Origin: Argopecten irradians
Lineage: Eukaryota; Mollusca; Bivalvia; Pectinida; Pectinidae
NCBI RefSeq assembly: GCF_041381155.1
Contig: NC_091141.1
Span: 25,750,828 to 25,814,827 of the forward strand
Direction of reading: 5' to 3'
Length of the DNA: 64,000 nucleotides
How positions within the stretch are numbered: position 1 is the first letter of the stretch; each line of letters starts with the position of its first letter. Under the pieces are notes generated by a model. It did not search any database. It saw only the letters and a list, made by a program, of their open reading frames with translations, and was not told where the DNA came from. The translations under genes and the position numbers were made by a program. Shown one piece after another: positions 12,201 through 22,000 of the stretch.

Positions 12201-14855
12201 TTTTTGTTATAAACCTCATCAAGAACTGTATCAAGCTTATTCCAATATTCAACATTTGATTCAGGTCTATAAATACATCCTAATAATATTTTTTTATTAT
12301 TGATGAAAATATCCAACCAGATGAGCTCCAGATCCTCATGTTCCAAGTCTTCTCTTCTTTTAGTGTTTATAGTATTTTTACAATATATAATTATTCCACC
12401 TCCTAACCCCATAAAAACTTATCATTGAACAGGCCCTAATTTCTCGAGACCAACTTAAGTCAGAAACTGACATAAGTCATAATATTTCATATACATTTGT
12501 AAGTTAATCAATTAGAAAAAAAATAATCTTTGACTTAAGTCTACATTTTTTATTCAAGAAATTGGTTAAACAAATCGAAGCCCGTTCTTTACAATTATGT
12601 AGTTTTCTCCCTTTATTTTATCATAACTGAAAGCGTGTTTTTTGTTATCATCATGATGTCAAAAATATATTTCGCGTGTTTCAGTTTTTCAATGTTTTCG
12701 TTTTAAATCAATTAGTGATCAAAGACCCTTACGAACAACCATACAATCATATACATAACCCAAACAATTAGTGATCAATGACCCTTACGTACAGCCATAA
12801 ATTCATATGTATGACCCAAGCAATTAGTGATCAATGACCCTTACGTACAGCCATAAATTCATATGTATGACCCAAGCAATTAGTGATCAATGACCCTTAC
12901 GTACAGCCATAAATTCATATGTATGACCCAAGCAATTAGTGATCAATGACCCTTACGTACAGCCATAAATTCATATGTATGACCCAAACAATTAGTGATC
13001 AATGACCCTTACGTACAACCATACATTCATATACATAACCCAAACAATTAGTGATCAATGACCCTTACGTACAACCATACAATCATATACATAACCCAAA
13101 CAATTAGTGATCAATGACCCTTACGTACAACCATACATTCATATGTATGACCCAAACAATTAGTGATCAATGACCCTTACGTACAGCCATAAATTCATAT
13201 GTATGACCCAAACAATTAGTGATCAATGACCCTTACGTACAGCCATACATTCATATGTATGACCCAAACAATTAGTGATCAATGACCCTTACGTACAACC
13301 ATACATTCATATACATAACCCAAACAATTAGTGATCAATGACCCTTACGTACAACCATAAATTCATATGTATGACCCAAACAATTAGTGATCAATGACCC
13401 TTACGTACAACCATAAATTCATATGTATGACCCAAACAATTAGTGATCAATGACCCTTACGTACAGCCATAAATTCATATGTATGACCCAAACAATTAGT
13501 GATCAATGACCCTTACGTACAACCAAAATCATCATATGTATGACCCAAACAATTAGTGATCAATGACCCTTACGTACAACCATACATTCATATACATGAC
13601 CCAAGCAATTAGTGATCAATGACCCTTACGTACAACCATACATTCATATACATGACCCAAACAATTAGTGATCAATGACCCTTACGTACAACCATACATT
13701 CATATACATGACGAAATTACGCGAAAATGTCTATCTTGCGAAACAAAAACATGGTTTGAAGTATATATACAGTATTCTGTATTTGTATATTACACAGTTA
13801 TCTGCCCTTGCGGGTAGGTATTGATTGTGACCTCGTGTGTTTGCGAGCGTAACATCATACTTTTCGGAGAAAACGACGTGAATTGCGATCACAACATAAT
13901 GATTTAACAATCGAAACCTACCCGCAAGGGAGCCAACTCTGTAATTCACAAAGACGGATTATAGGTTTTATAAATACTTACTGGTACATTGACCGGAGAC
14001 CTCTGTGAATCCGGGGCAGCATTCATATTCCTCTGTGTAGGTAACCTCTGATCCATCTGTTGTTCTGTAGATATAGTCTCAATGATATATGGTGTAATTC
14101 TTTGTCGTCTTGGGTGACTTCCATAGTTATAGTGTTTTGGTATTACTTTTGAGCCGACAAGGTGTTTTACAACATCTTAAATCTACCAATGTGTCTATAC
14201 ATATAAACTTTTTTTGACTAGAGTAAAAATAGAACTAAATCTCAACTTTATACAATATAAAACACAATTGATGATTGTTTCGGATTCTAATGATATTGAA
14301 TATGCTTGTTTATTGCTTACTAGGAATCTGATGAATAGGATGAAAATGTTTTCGTGAGTTGAATTTATCTTCGGTAACACCTCATAAAAGCCGGGTAAAA
14401 CCATGTTTCTTTTTTATAACAATTAATTTGCTACCTTATAGATTTAATTTTCTACATATTTTGGTAAAGGAGAATATAGTATTAGATTGCCAATAGGAAT
14501 TCATAAATATAATTACGAATGAAGACGTCTCATTTTTCTTTTTACTTTTTGTCATACATTTTTTCACCGTTTTCCATCAAATCAAGGCAACAGGAAACAG
14601 TGTTTTACAGCTGTTTGATATGGCACTCAATCCGAAATACTTATACCGATTATGATATATTTTCATAATTAAAACAAAACAACTGATAATGCTAACAAAA
14701 ATTTGAAATTATATGATATAGGAAATATTGGAGTTTTCTGAGATTGCTATTAGATTTGAGTTTTGTTCCTACCTGATTTTCTTAGAACACAGTTCATTTT
14801 CAATTCCAAAAGCTCCAAAAAGGAACCCAAACAAAAGAAAATATTGGTAAGTCAT
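127..14855 (-). CDS. Gene A: EMI/EGF-repeat receptor, Draper/MEGF10-like (3' part beyond window)
   Basis: Seven exons join in phase: 14773-14855, 13982-14064, 7907-8065, 7001-7135, 5256-5390, 1873-2007 and 127-261. They encode a signal peptide, a short EMI-like module with a CC pair, and five six- to eight-cysteine EGF units of the laminin/MEGF kind. All EGF introns are phase 1 with GTAAGT-, GTATGT- or GTAGGA-type donors, so any exon can be skipped without a frameshift. EMI plus serial EGF repeats after a signal peptide is the extracellular plan of Draper/MEGF10/scavenger receptor class F proteins, which bind particles or apoptotic cells; that role is inferred from the family. The transmembrane and cytoplasmic exons would lie left of base 1. 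The gene is a tandem paralogue of gene B. Its second intron (8066-13981) was enlarged by a LINE and a satellite array. No coding lesion was seen. The splice model is by eye, without transcript support. Confidence 0.8.
262..1872 (-). other. Gene A intron, no other feature supported
   Basis: The stretch holds A-rich runs near 390-450 and an open stretch at 700-1,020 that is not convincing as an exon. No repeat with clear ends was found in it. Confidence 0.5.
1873..2007 (-). CDS. Gene A exon 6: EGF repeat
   Basis: The 135-nt phase 1-1 exon reads ACPEYFYGVNCQDECACDKF and ends CAIGYDKPHCNTS. The acceptor TTTCTTTCAG and donor GTAAGT are both strong. Confidence 0.8.
3590..4830 (+). repeat. Non-autonomous element with GTCCCCTG ends and internal tandem units
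   Basis: The left end carries a GTCCCCTGTCG motif near 3,619 and the right end its complement CGGCAGGGGAC near 4,814. Between them lie about seven diverged units of roughly 150 bp containing CAGTGACCTTTG and TTCAATCCCAAGCTG, then a GACA/GACG microsatellite at about 4,730-4,790. A second copy lies in the opposite orientation at 56,756-58,250, and the two share an outer segment (GCTTACAGTAAGTG) beyond the left motif. There is no coding capacity. The mobilising family is not identified. Confidence 0.6.
5256..5390 (-). CDS. Gene A exon 5: EGF repeat
   Basis: The 135-nt phase 1-1 exon reads ACTDWSYGLFCEQPCECNRN and ends CKPGYRGFLCDE. The acceptor is TTGTTGTAG and the donor GAAG|GTAGGA. Confidence 0.8.
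6468..6618. repeat. Foldback MITE, TTGCATATTACAGAGTTA family, copy 1
   Basis: Inverted ends read TTGCATATTACAGAGTTA on the left and its near complement on the right, with inner arms GGTAGGTATC / ATACCTACCC. Related copies are at 13,783-13,955, 21,437-21,617 and 38,185-38,330. Confidence 0.6.
7001..7135 (-). CDS. Gene A exon 4: EGF repeat
   Basis: The 135-nt phase 1-1 exon reads ACTNLTYGPNCSKKCECDEK and ends CEFGWEGTFCNE. It is bounded by a CTACAG acceptor and a GTAAGT donor and carries the usual EGF cysteine spacing. Confidence 0.8.
7907..8065 (-). CDS. Gene A exon 3: first EGF repeat (long form)
   Basis: The 159-nt exon reads CPSWTFGRSCMDRCRCDRQ and onward to CICQRNWTGETC, then a short linker (SMPSSLLRVK) and a GTATGT donor. 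Gene B's first EGF exon has the same length and a similar linker, which marks them as orthologous positions in the two paralogues. Confidence 0.78.
8608..8621. repeat. Target-site duplication of the LINE, left copy
   Basis: The 14-base word CCATAAAAACTTAT is repeated exactly at 12,409-12,422, on the other side of the LINE. It sits at the 3' end of the element, which lies on the minus strand. Confidence 0.85.
8622..12408 (-). mobile_element. 5'-truncated non-LTR retrotransposon (LINE, Jockey/CR1-like)
   Basis: The element is 3,787 bp and lies between perfect 14-bp target-site duplications. It inserted in the second intron of gene A in the same orientation as the gene. Its 5' end starts inside the endonuclease domain, typical of incomplete reverse transcription. 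The A-rich 3' end abuts the left duplication, and about 790 bp of 3' noncoding sequence follows the stop codon. The intact duplications suggest a fairly recent insertion, but the coding sequence already carries two frameshifts. Confidence 0.88.
9416..12408 (-). pseudogene. LINE ORF2: endonuclease (partial) - reverse transcriptase, frameshifted
   Basis: The protein begins inside an apurinic-type endonuclease and retains TGDINVN and the catalytic CSDHSVIHF. The reverse transcriptase follows with KKPPGPDN, NYRPISVTP, DISKAFDRVWH, GVPQGSVLGPFLFLLYIND and the active-site FADD. A C-terminal cysteine/histidine motif (CSC, then HHFFFDC) is as found in many Jockey/CR1-type elements. The frame changes near 10,965 and again near 10,795, each consistent with a single-base indel, so no full-length protein can be made. 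The stop is at 9,416-9,418. The clade assignment is by motif impression only. Confidence 0.85.
12409..12422. repeat. Target-site duplication of the LINE, right copy
   Basis: Identical 14-base partner of the word at 8,608-8,621, next to the truncated 5' end of the element. Confidence 0.85.
12706..13712. repeat. Satellite array, 56-bp unit, about 18 copies
   Basis: Each unit contains CAATTAGTGATCAATGACCC then TTACGTACA. Two unit types alternate in blocks, one with CAGCCATAAATTCATATGTA and one with CAACCATACATTCATATACA. The array lies in the second intron of gene A, about 300 bp from the LINE. There is no coding potential. Confidence 0.93.
13783..13955. repeat. Foldback MITE, TTGCATATTACAGAGTTA family, copy 2
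   Basis: Arms contain CCCTTGCGGGTAGGT and ACCTACCCGCAAGGG around a loop of about 100 bp. It directly follows the satellite array and ends just before gene A exon 2. Confidence 0.65.
13982..14064 (-). CDS. Gene A exon 2: EMI-like half module
   Basis: The exon has a TCTACAG acceptor and a CCA|GTAAGT donor and reads TTDGSEVTYTEEYECCPGF then TEVSGQCT. The CCPGF block is the C-terminal signature of EMI domains; the N-terminal half of a normal EMI domain is missing. Phases are 2 in and 1 out, and an in-frame TGA lies just upstream in the intron. Confidence 0.75.
14773..14855 (-). CDS. Gene A exon 1: signal peptide
   Basis: An ATG opens a hydrophobic leader (MTYQYFLLFGFLFGAFG) followed by ENELCSKKI and a GTAGGA donor in phase 2. 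The 83-nt coding length and the phase are identical to exon 1 of gene B, which supports this start. Confidence 0.75.
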
Positions 14856-15837
14856 CTCTCCATAAGTGTCGTAGCATCTCAGTGTTTTATCATATCTGTT
14901 CTATGAATATTTGGAATTATTAATATTATACCGGAAGCAAGTCATATCCGGTTCATATTCACCTGATTGTGTACACTTCCGGTTATTGTTCAGTAGTTCG
15001 GATGAAGAGCATCTTCTGTGAAAGTGACATTACGGTGACCTCAATTTGTAAATGAGTATTTGACAAAGTTAGTTTAAGCGTTAACAGCATGATGACTTTT
15101 TAAAATTCTATAACATCATATTACATTTACTAGTGTCATATGGCCTTACAGGAATCTAGAATATTATATATTACAATAAGCTGTATGAAGATAGTGTGCT
15201 AATATGTTTACTAGTGGTCTATAACATGTACATGGAGCGCTTGTTTGTGCGGTTTCGACTTAACAAAATCATACACATCAAGTATTTTTTGACCTTGTCT
15301 TGCAAAGGCGTTTGTAACAAATGTAAATGATATCTTAAATAATGGCACATATGAAGGCATTTTTAACAATATTCAACCGTTGTTTTGGGGGCAAAGCGTG
15401 AATAGTTGTTTCAACTGCACTTAACTCCTTTCAAAATTTTTTTAATAAAAACTATATTTCAACTATGAGCAGATTACATCATACCATTGAATTGAATATG
15501 AACGCCTTCGTATGTCATATTTGCATGATATAATCTTTCTTTATTAGCCACTTGCATGGCAATGTCAAAAACGACTCGGTGTGTAAGCTTTTGTAAAGTC
15601 GAATGCGGTCAAACCAGGGTTCCTTGCACATGCTATAGACATTAATATACACCAAGCATGGTTATTTGGTGACAGAATGATGTGCCGAACTCTGTGGTTC
15701 TACGGGTCAACAGTAATACTTTGGTAAGATGTATTTTCTTTCACACAATTAATTTAAAACTTTTTTGATAAGTAAGTAATCAAGTAAGTGTTGACATAAA
15801 TTCCAATTTTATATTTTGAGTTATTGACCATGTAATA

Positions 15838-16125
15838 TTATAAGACTCTTTCATAAGTGGATATGAAGGATAGGGATATTCTACCCGAGGGTCACAAAAT
15901 GTAGTAAAACCCGAGGCTTGCCGAGTGTTTTGCAACATTTTGTGATCCCATACTTTTCAACACAAATTCCATTGTTTGCATCTTTTGTAGTGAAACCAGT
16001 CATATTTGTGAAAAAAAAATTTTAAAATTTTACCGAGGAAATAGATATTTTGTTGACGCCGTGACGGCGATATGAGTGTATTGCCCTGGACCAGCCAGTA
16101 TTACACCCGTAGATATGAAAGAAAG
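15838..16125. repeat. MITE-like repeat related to the insertion at 33,505-33,998
   Basis: It starts ATAAGACTCTTTCATA and contains GGTCACAAAATGTAGTAAAA and CTGGACCAGCCAGTATTACA. Both blocks recur in the same order at 33,505-33,998, which is longer because it keeps an internal stretch missing here. Confidence 0.65.
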
Positions 16126-16897
16126 CATAGTCTAAGATCTATCATAAGTTAAACTTTCAAACATTGAAACAATGCCTTATATCTGTCAAAATTGGCCATT
16201 TCCTTTGTAGAATGTAATTGAGCATTGTCTACAAGGTGAGGTTTTGGTTATTTTCACTTCCTTACAACATTTATAACAAACGTGTTTTTCAAACGAAATC
16301 ACTGCCCAAGATCGATCGATGTATTTAGACATTCCAGAAGTCGTCGTGGCTAATCCAACGTTCTTTATCCAAACTAATTTGTTGGGATAATTCAATTTCA
16401 ATTTCACCAAATTTTATTTTATACAAAATATGCACGTATACCTATACACGTTCAAGTAATACAATGCATTTAATATTATATACATACATTTTACACAATG
16501 CACTCTTTTAATATTTTATAGTATCTGAACAACTTATATACGTTGATTTAGATAATCAAAGTTTGTAAATTAGATGATGTATAATTCGATATGTTTTTAG
16601 TTGAAAATTGTTTGTGTGAACATTACTCCTTCCACTCGTGGGATACAGACCAAAAAAACCCATTCGCAAATAGCGATCACAGGTCATCCACCCATGAGTT
16701 TCCCAGGAGTCAGACACATATGTACAAGATTCAATGTATTCAGGATTTGTGATTTTTATGCCAAATAATTCAATTTAAATATATATATTTTTTGCAGACG
16801 TTGTCCAATCAATAATTAATACAAAAGATACATTAGAATAATAGCAGTACATTGTACATATAATTAAACAATTTCGAAGGAGTACACGTCCAAAAAG

Positions 16898-16920
16898 TGG
16901 GGTAGGGTGGGGTAGGGTGG
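16898..16920 (+). other. G-quadruplex-type motif
   Basis: Four G-runs of at least three separated by one or two bases (GGGGTAGGGTGGGGTAGGG) fit the usual quadruplex pattern. It lies in the A-B spacer, about 1.1 kb beyond the stop codon of gene B in its direction of transcription. Confidence 0.45.
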
Positions 16921-17984
16921 AGTTCGGTTTTGGGATTTTTCATTTTACATGTACCAACTAATATACGAAATTAAATTAAAATCGATTTGTAGCTGTGATC
17001 TAGTCAACAATGGTATGAAAAATGAACATTTTGAAATTGTCATTACACTCGTTACAGCCATTTAAAAGTGTATTTAAGACGTAATGGCTGTGGTGTAAAT
17101 CATATAGTTTTGTTTTTAACACGATGTGACTCATAAAGCCAATTTTTCGTGGGTAATACACCGGTCAAGTGGATAGGGATTTCTCAACCCTCGTGAAATA
17201 TTTTGGCTGCAAACCTCGGCAAGCCCCGAAGTGACCAGCTAAAATCTTTCACATGGGTTAATAGAACCCCATGACCAGTGCTCGAACAAAAAAAAAACGG
17301 AATTTGGCTGATAAATTAAAAATAATGAGCAATTATTGAAGTTTGTGTTATAACTTAGGAACAGACTTATGGCGAATATTTTCAACAAAATTAAATTAAG
17401 TTCACGTGTTTGTTTACGGCAGCGAGTCAAAGACCACTTAAAAATGGCGGAAATTGTGTAAGAAGGGACCAATCCGCGAATACCCCAATAAAAAATGTAT
17501 TTTGTATTTATCAAAATATTTTCTATCTATTCTGATCTATTTAGACCTCTATTTCTCAAACCAGCAACAAAATATAATTTTTAAATCCTTAACCTACTCA
17601 TATTCGACAATAAACTTTTTCGTGAGTAATACACCGGAAATCATATTAACACACGTATTAACGGGACGGGAAGTGAACCAAAATCCAAAATCACATTTTT
17701 TCGTTATTCATGCCTAAAACATGTTGCAAGTGTTATTTTTCTTTAAGAAGAGAAGTTTTGCTATCATTTTTACATTTATATATATTTATGTAAGTTGATG
17801 TATTAATATACACAAAAGTAAGTTATCATGTTCTGGATGGTTGGCACGCAAATCTCAACCTGTCTATAAAGCCAACCTGTCTATAGCGACCGTTCTTTCT
17901 GTGTTCTCTCGACTGGCCGGTCGTAATAGACAGGTATGGTCGTTAGGAAATGAGTTCCTTTCTTAGATTAATATTTTTTTCAAT

Positions 17985-19087
17985 TCAATTCAATTCAGCG
18001 TATACGCCAGAAGCAAATCTGTCTTGTCTGGATATGCCTTGTTCTATATCATCATATATACCATTAGTCTCTGGACCAGATTTTACAGCTATATCTTCAT
18101 AACGCTCCTCCTCCTCCTCCCCCCTCCCACTGTTACTCAAGTTTGTCCTTACTCCAACAGATCCTAAAGTTGGAAGGCTGGCAGCAGGGGGAATCATGGG
18201 AACGTTTTGCATATTAAAATGAGAAGCTGAGCTTGCATTTTCGTTGCCCATTCCATTCCGGTTTATATTAGAATATGTTGGAATTTTCGATATCGGAGGA
18301 GGGGACGGTTGACCTGGTACAGTGTTTGATCCAGGCGAAGTGCTCTCGTTCTGAGATCTAGGGGGAGGACGAGGTGCTATAACTGGTATTGGAACTATGC
18401 GCGCGGCTTTCTTTGCGCCTGTATACGGTTTAGCAGGTACATTAGTGTTACGTGATTCCGTGGAATTCGAAACTGCGGTATCATTGTAAATGCTGGCTGC
18501 ACTGTCTGGCGCCATATCCGGATTCGAACGATAGTTCTTGTACAAATGGAAAGTTGGACGAATACTCGCTGGTTCAACGTTGACACTATTAATATTCGGC
18601 AAGGATCGCGAATTCATCTTTTTCAAATTAGTTTTTCCGTTATTTCGTCCTTTTTTCTTTGCTATATCAGCAATGACATCATCAAAAGTGACGTCTTTTG
18701 TACGTGGTTTCTGCGAAAGGTTTGGTTGAGAAGAAACCAAATTCCTGTCCTGATTCGGTATACCCATATTCGTATAGTATTGTGTGTTAACAGTCTGAGA
18801 ATCTTCATTCAGTTTGAATGTCGACACAGATGATGCCTTCATGTTTTTATAGTACGGGCTTCCATCCATGGAAGAATCAATGGTTGACAATGTCAGAGGT
18901 AGAAGAGGTGTTGTGCTTGTGAAGGATTGTGGAAGGGGATCTCTGTAGTTGTAATTTCCCCCTGCTGTTTCGGGTGGCTTCCCTGTGGGCTCCAGACTGG
19001 CTCCGTACACTGCTGACGTAGGGTTATCAACCTCCTTCTCCTGTTTAATTGATTTCGATGTTATGTGAGCCAAAGCAGCGATGGCAT
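17985..19087 (-). CDS. Gene B exon 9: cytoplasmic tail with tyrosine motifs and stop
   Basis: A long terminal exon begins AIAALAHITSK after a TCTACAG acceptor. It is low in cysteine and rich in Ser, Asn and Pro. Proline motifs (PRPPPR, PSPPP) could bind SH3 domains. A five-glutamate run precedes YEDI, and the protein ends YAELN. The open frame also continues upstream of any in-frame ATG, as expected for an internal exon rather than a separate gene. Confidence 0.88.
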
Positions 19088-22000
19088 CTGTAGACAGAAT
19101 AACGATTATATAGTATAATGATAAAAAATTGGATGTGTAAGGCAGTGGTGAATATTATAATGATGAGGTCATTTAATATGGTCTGTGCTGTAAACCATAG
19201 CATGCATTATTTCGAGTCTACAACAACGCGATTTCCATTAAAACAATATTTATACATCCATGAATTGAATGGGGGATGATTCAGTGTGAGTAAAGTAAAA
19301 TGAATTCATTAAAAAACATTTGCTAAATAATTTGAAAGCAAAAATTATTAGTTTATAGTATATCACTGTTTTCTGTTATGGCATTTCTAGATGCCATTTA
19401 CTTTTATCTGATCACATTACGTTATGGCATTTCTCGATGATATTTACTTTTATCTGATCACATTACGTTATGGCATATCTCGATGACATTTACTTTTATC
19501 TGATCACCTTTTGTTGTGGCATATCTCGATGACATTTACTTTTATCTGATCACCTTTTGTTGTGGCATATCTCGATGACATTTACTTTTATCTGATCACC
19601 TTTTGTTGTGGCATATCTCGATGACATTTACTTTTATCTGATCACACTATGTTATGGCATTTCTCGATGACATTTACTTTAACCTGAGCACATTTTGTTA
19701 TAGCATTTCACGATAACATTTACTTTAATCTGAGCACATTTTTATGGCATTTCTCGATGACATTTACTTTTATCTGATCACCTTTTGTTGTGGCATTTCT
19801 CGATGATATTTACTTTTATCTGATCACACTATGTTATGGCATTTCTCGATGACATTTACTTTAACCTGAGCACATTTTGTTATAGCATTTCACGATAACA
19901 TTTACTTTAATCTGAGCACATTTTTTTTGGCATTTCCCGATGACATTTACTTTAATCTGAACACAATTTGTTATGGCATTTCACGATGATATTTACTTTA
20001 ATCTGATCAATCGTTGGGGTTTGCAAACACTTCGTGGACTAATCAGATGTTCATGGAGACAAATTCAATCACATTTGGAATCGAGTATTAAAGCTGATCA
20101 TACACGTTAATATATATACATTTTGTATATGTTTCAAGTATATGTTAACAAGTATATTTCTATTATATCAAAATATGTAATGCAATATATAGCAGAAAAC
20201 TACCATATTCATAACAAATTTTGTATTTATCATGTAATTCATGACTCGGTATGTTTTTTTAACTAATAAAAAAGAATTGCATCTATTGGTTTGTGCCAGG
20301 CCACTGAATCGAAATGTGTCATTTAGAAGGACGTAGAAAATACTTTCTAACAAGACAATAGCATTCAGATGTACATACCCGTTTTAGCTGGTTCTGTAGC
20401 TATTTTTGTCGGTGGGTTTGAGCTAGAGGTTGGGACATTGTTTAACTGCTTCGGATACTTTAATTGTTGTTTTCTGTTTTTAACCTCAGTACACGAGCAT
20501 CTAAACGAAACATGAATAAGAAATGATAAAATGTAAAATGTAAATCCAGAGGGGTGTGTCGGATTAGTTAAAATGTCATGGAATATACAAAATGTAATGT
20601 CACTTTTTACACGTACTATATATCATAGAAGTTTATTTCTAATTATTAAATATGGTGTACTGCGTCTTTATTTGCGCTCAATAGTTTGTGCTCTGCATAC
20701 AAATTTTATTTTTTTAGTGTGGTATGAACTTGAATACTAAACATTGAACCAATGGGAATAATCAATGTACCACGTGATACCCCGTTAATGCGAGATTAGT
20801 ATTTCCAGTGGTGATGGAACATAATTCATTGTAATCTTCCCGCTAAAATGACGTTAGTGCGGGATATAGTCTTTTAGTGTCATTCCATCACCAATAGAAA
20901 CAATAGTCCAGTAAAAACCTTTTCAGGTATCAGGTGGTACGTGTATTAATGCCATTAGTTTACGTTTGTTATGGTTTCGAAAAGAAATATCGAAAAGATA
21001 AATGCATTGGATAATTTCTACATTGAATTTGCAAAAACTGGTACCTACACAAAATTCGTAAGTAATTGCGGTATATAAGCATTCAGAAAAGCATAAGTGT
21101 TTTATCAAGATTCCATGTATTGTTTGTAGCCACAATCAAAACACAGTTACAAAGAAACATTAAACAATACATGATTTCAATCTTAAAGGCAGATTGGGAT
21201 AATATAAATCAGAACACTACTACGTATAGTCGTAACCAACACAGTCACGAGACATCATTTTACATACCTGCAAATTTTCCATAATATGCACATTACGATG
21301 GCTACTATAAGAAGTGTACCCCCGATTGTGATTATACAAACGTAGACCGGATTGTCAAACACGGCGAGGAAGGTAGACAATAAAGACACAGTCGATGTTG
21401 TTTCTGTAAAATTTCAATGTGTATTATATTATTCCGTTTTTGTATATTACAGAGTTAGCACCCCTGCGGGTAGGTATCAATTGTTTCGTTTTTATTTTGT
21501 AAGCATAATTCAAGTCATTTTCTCCTAAAAGTAAGACGTTACGCTCACAAACATATGACGTCACAATCCATCCTAGCCGCAAGGACAGATAATTCTGTAA
21601 TATGCAAATACAAAATACCATCAGTAGGAAACAACAAACGATTAAATTCAGTAATTATATTCCGTATCATTTCATGAAGGCAATTACAGGCATCAACACA
21701 TGGTCCGTATCATACATGTAAATGTAACACATATGTTTATGGTTGGTGTTCTTATAGTTCAGTTCACATTATTAGTCATGTGTCTGAAAAACTGTGCATG
21801 TATCAGCCAATCAGAAGTGGCCATTATATAAACCAATGAACATACTGAAATTAATCAACATAGATTGTGTGTTTATAAGTCACCAGCTAATAAAGACAGT
21901 TACCTGTTTCTATTTTCTGACAGGAATCTCCGACAAGCACGTAGTCTGTGTTACAGAAACAGGTCCCGTTAACATGGTGGCATACTGGGTTGGCATTAAT

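Larger units (their letters stand above)
14856..17984. other. Spacer between genes A and B
   Basis: No gene is supported in these 3.1 kb. A repeat at 15,580-15,730 reappears diverged at 54,355-54,480 and contains CATGGTTATTTGGTGACAG. A MITE-like element occupies about 15,838-16,125. The word TTCGTGGGTAATACACCGG (17,139) recurs as a variant at 17,618. An open frame at 16,186-16,410 (minus) was not recognised. Confidence 0.5.

Noticed and set aside
12706..13712. Regularly spaced repeats considered as a CRISPR array
   Set aside because: Units are contiguous without unique spacers, and the genome is eukaryotic; it is a satellite.
16186..16410. A 74-codon minus-strand frame with CYKCCKE and CRQC cysteine pairs, like a small zinc-binding domain
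   Set aside because: The cysteine pairs are suggestive, but the frame has no identifiable family, no splice partners and lies in repeat-rich spacer.
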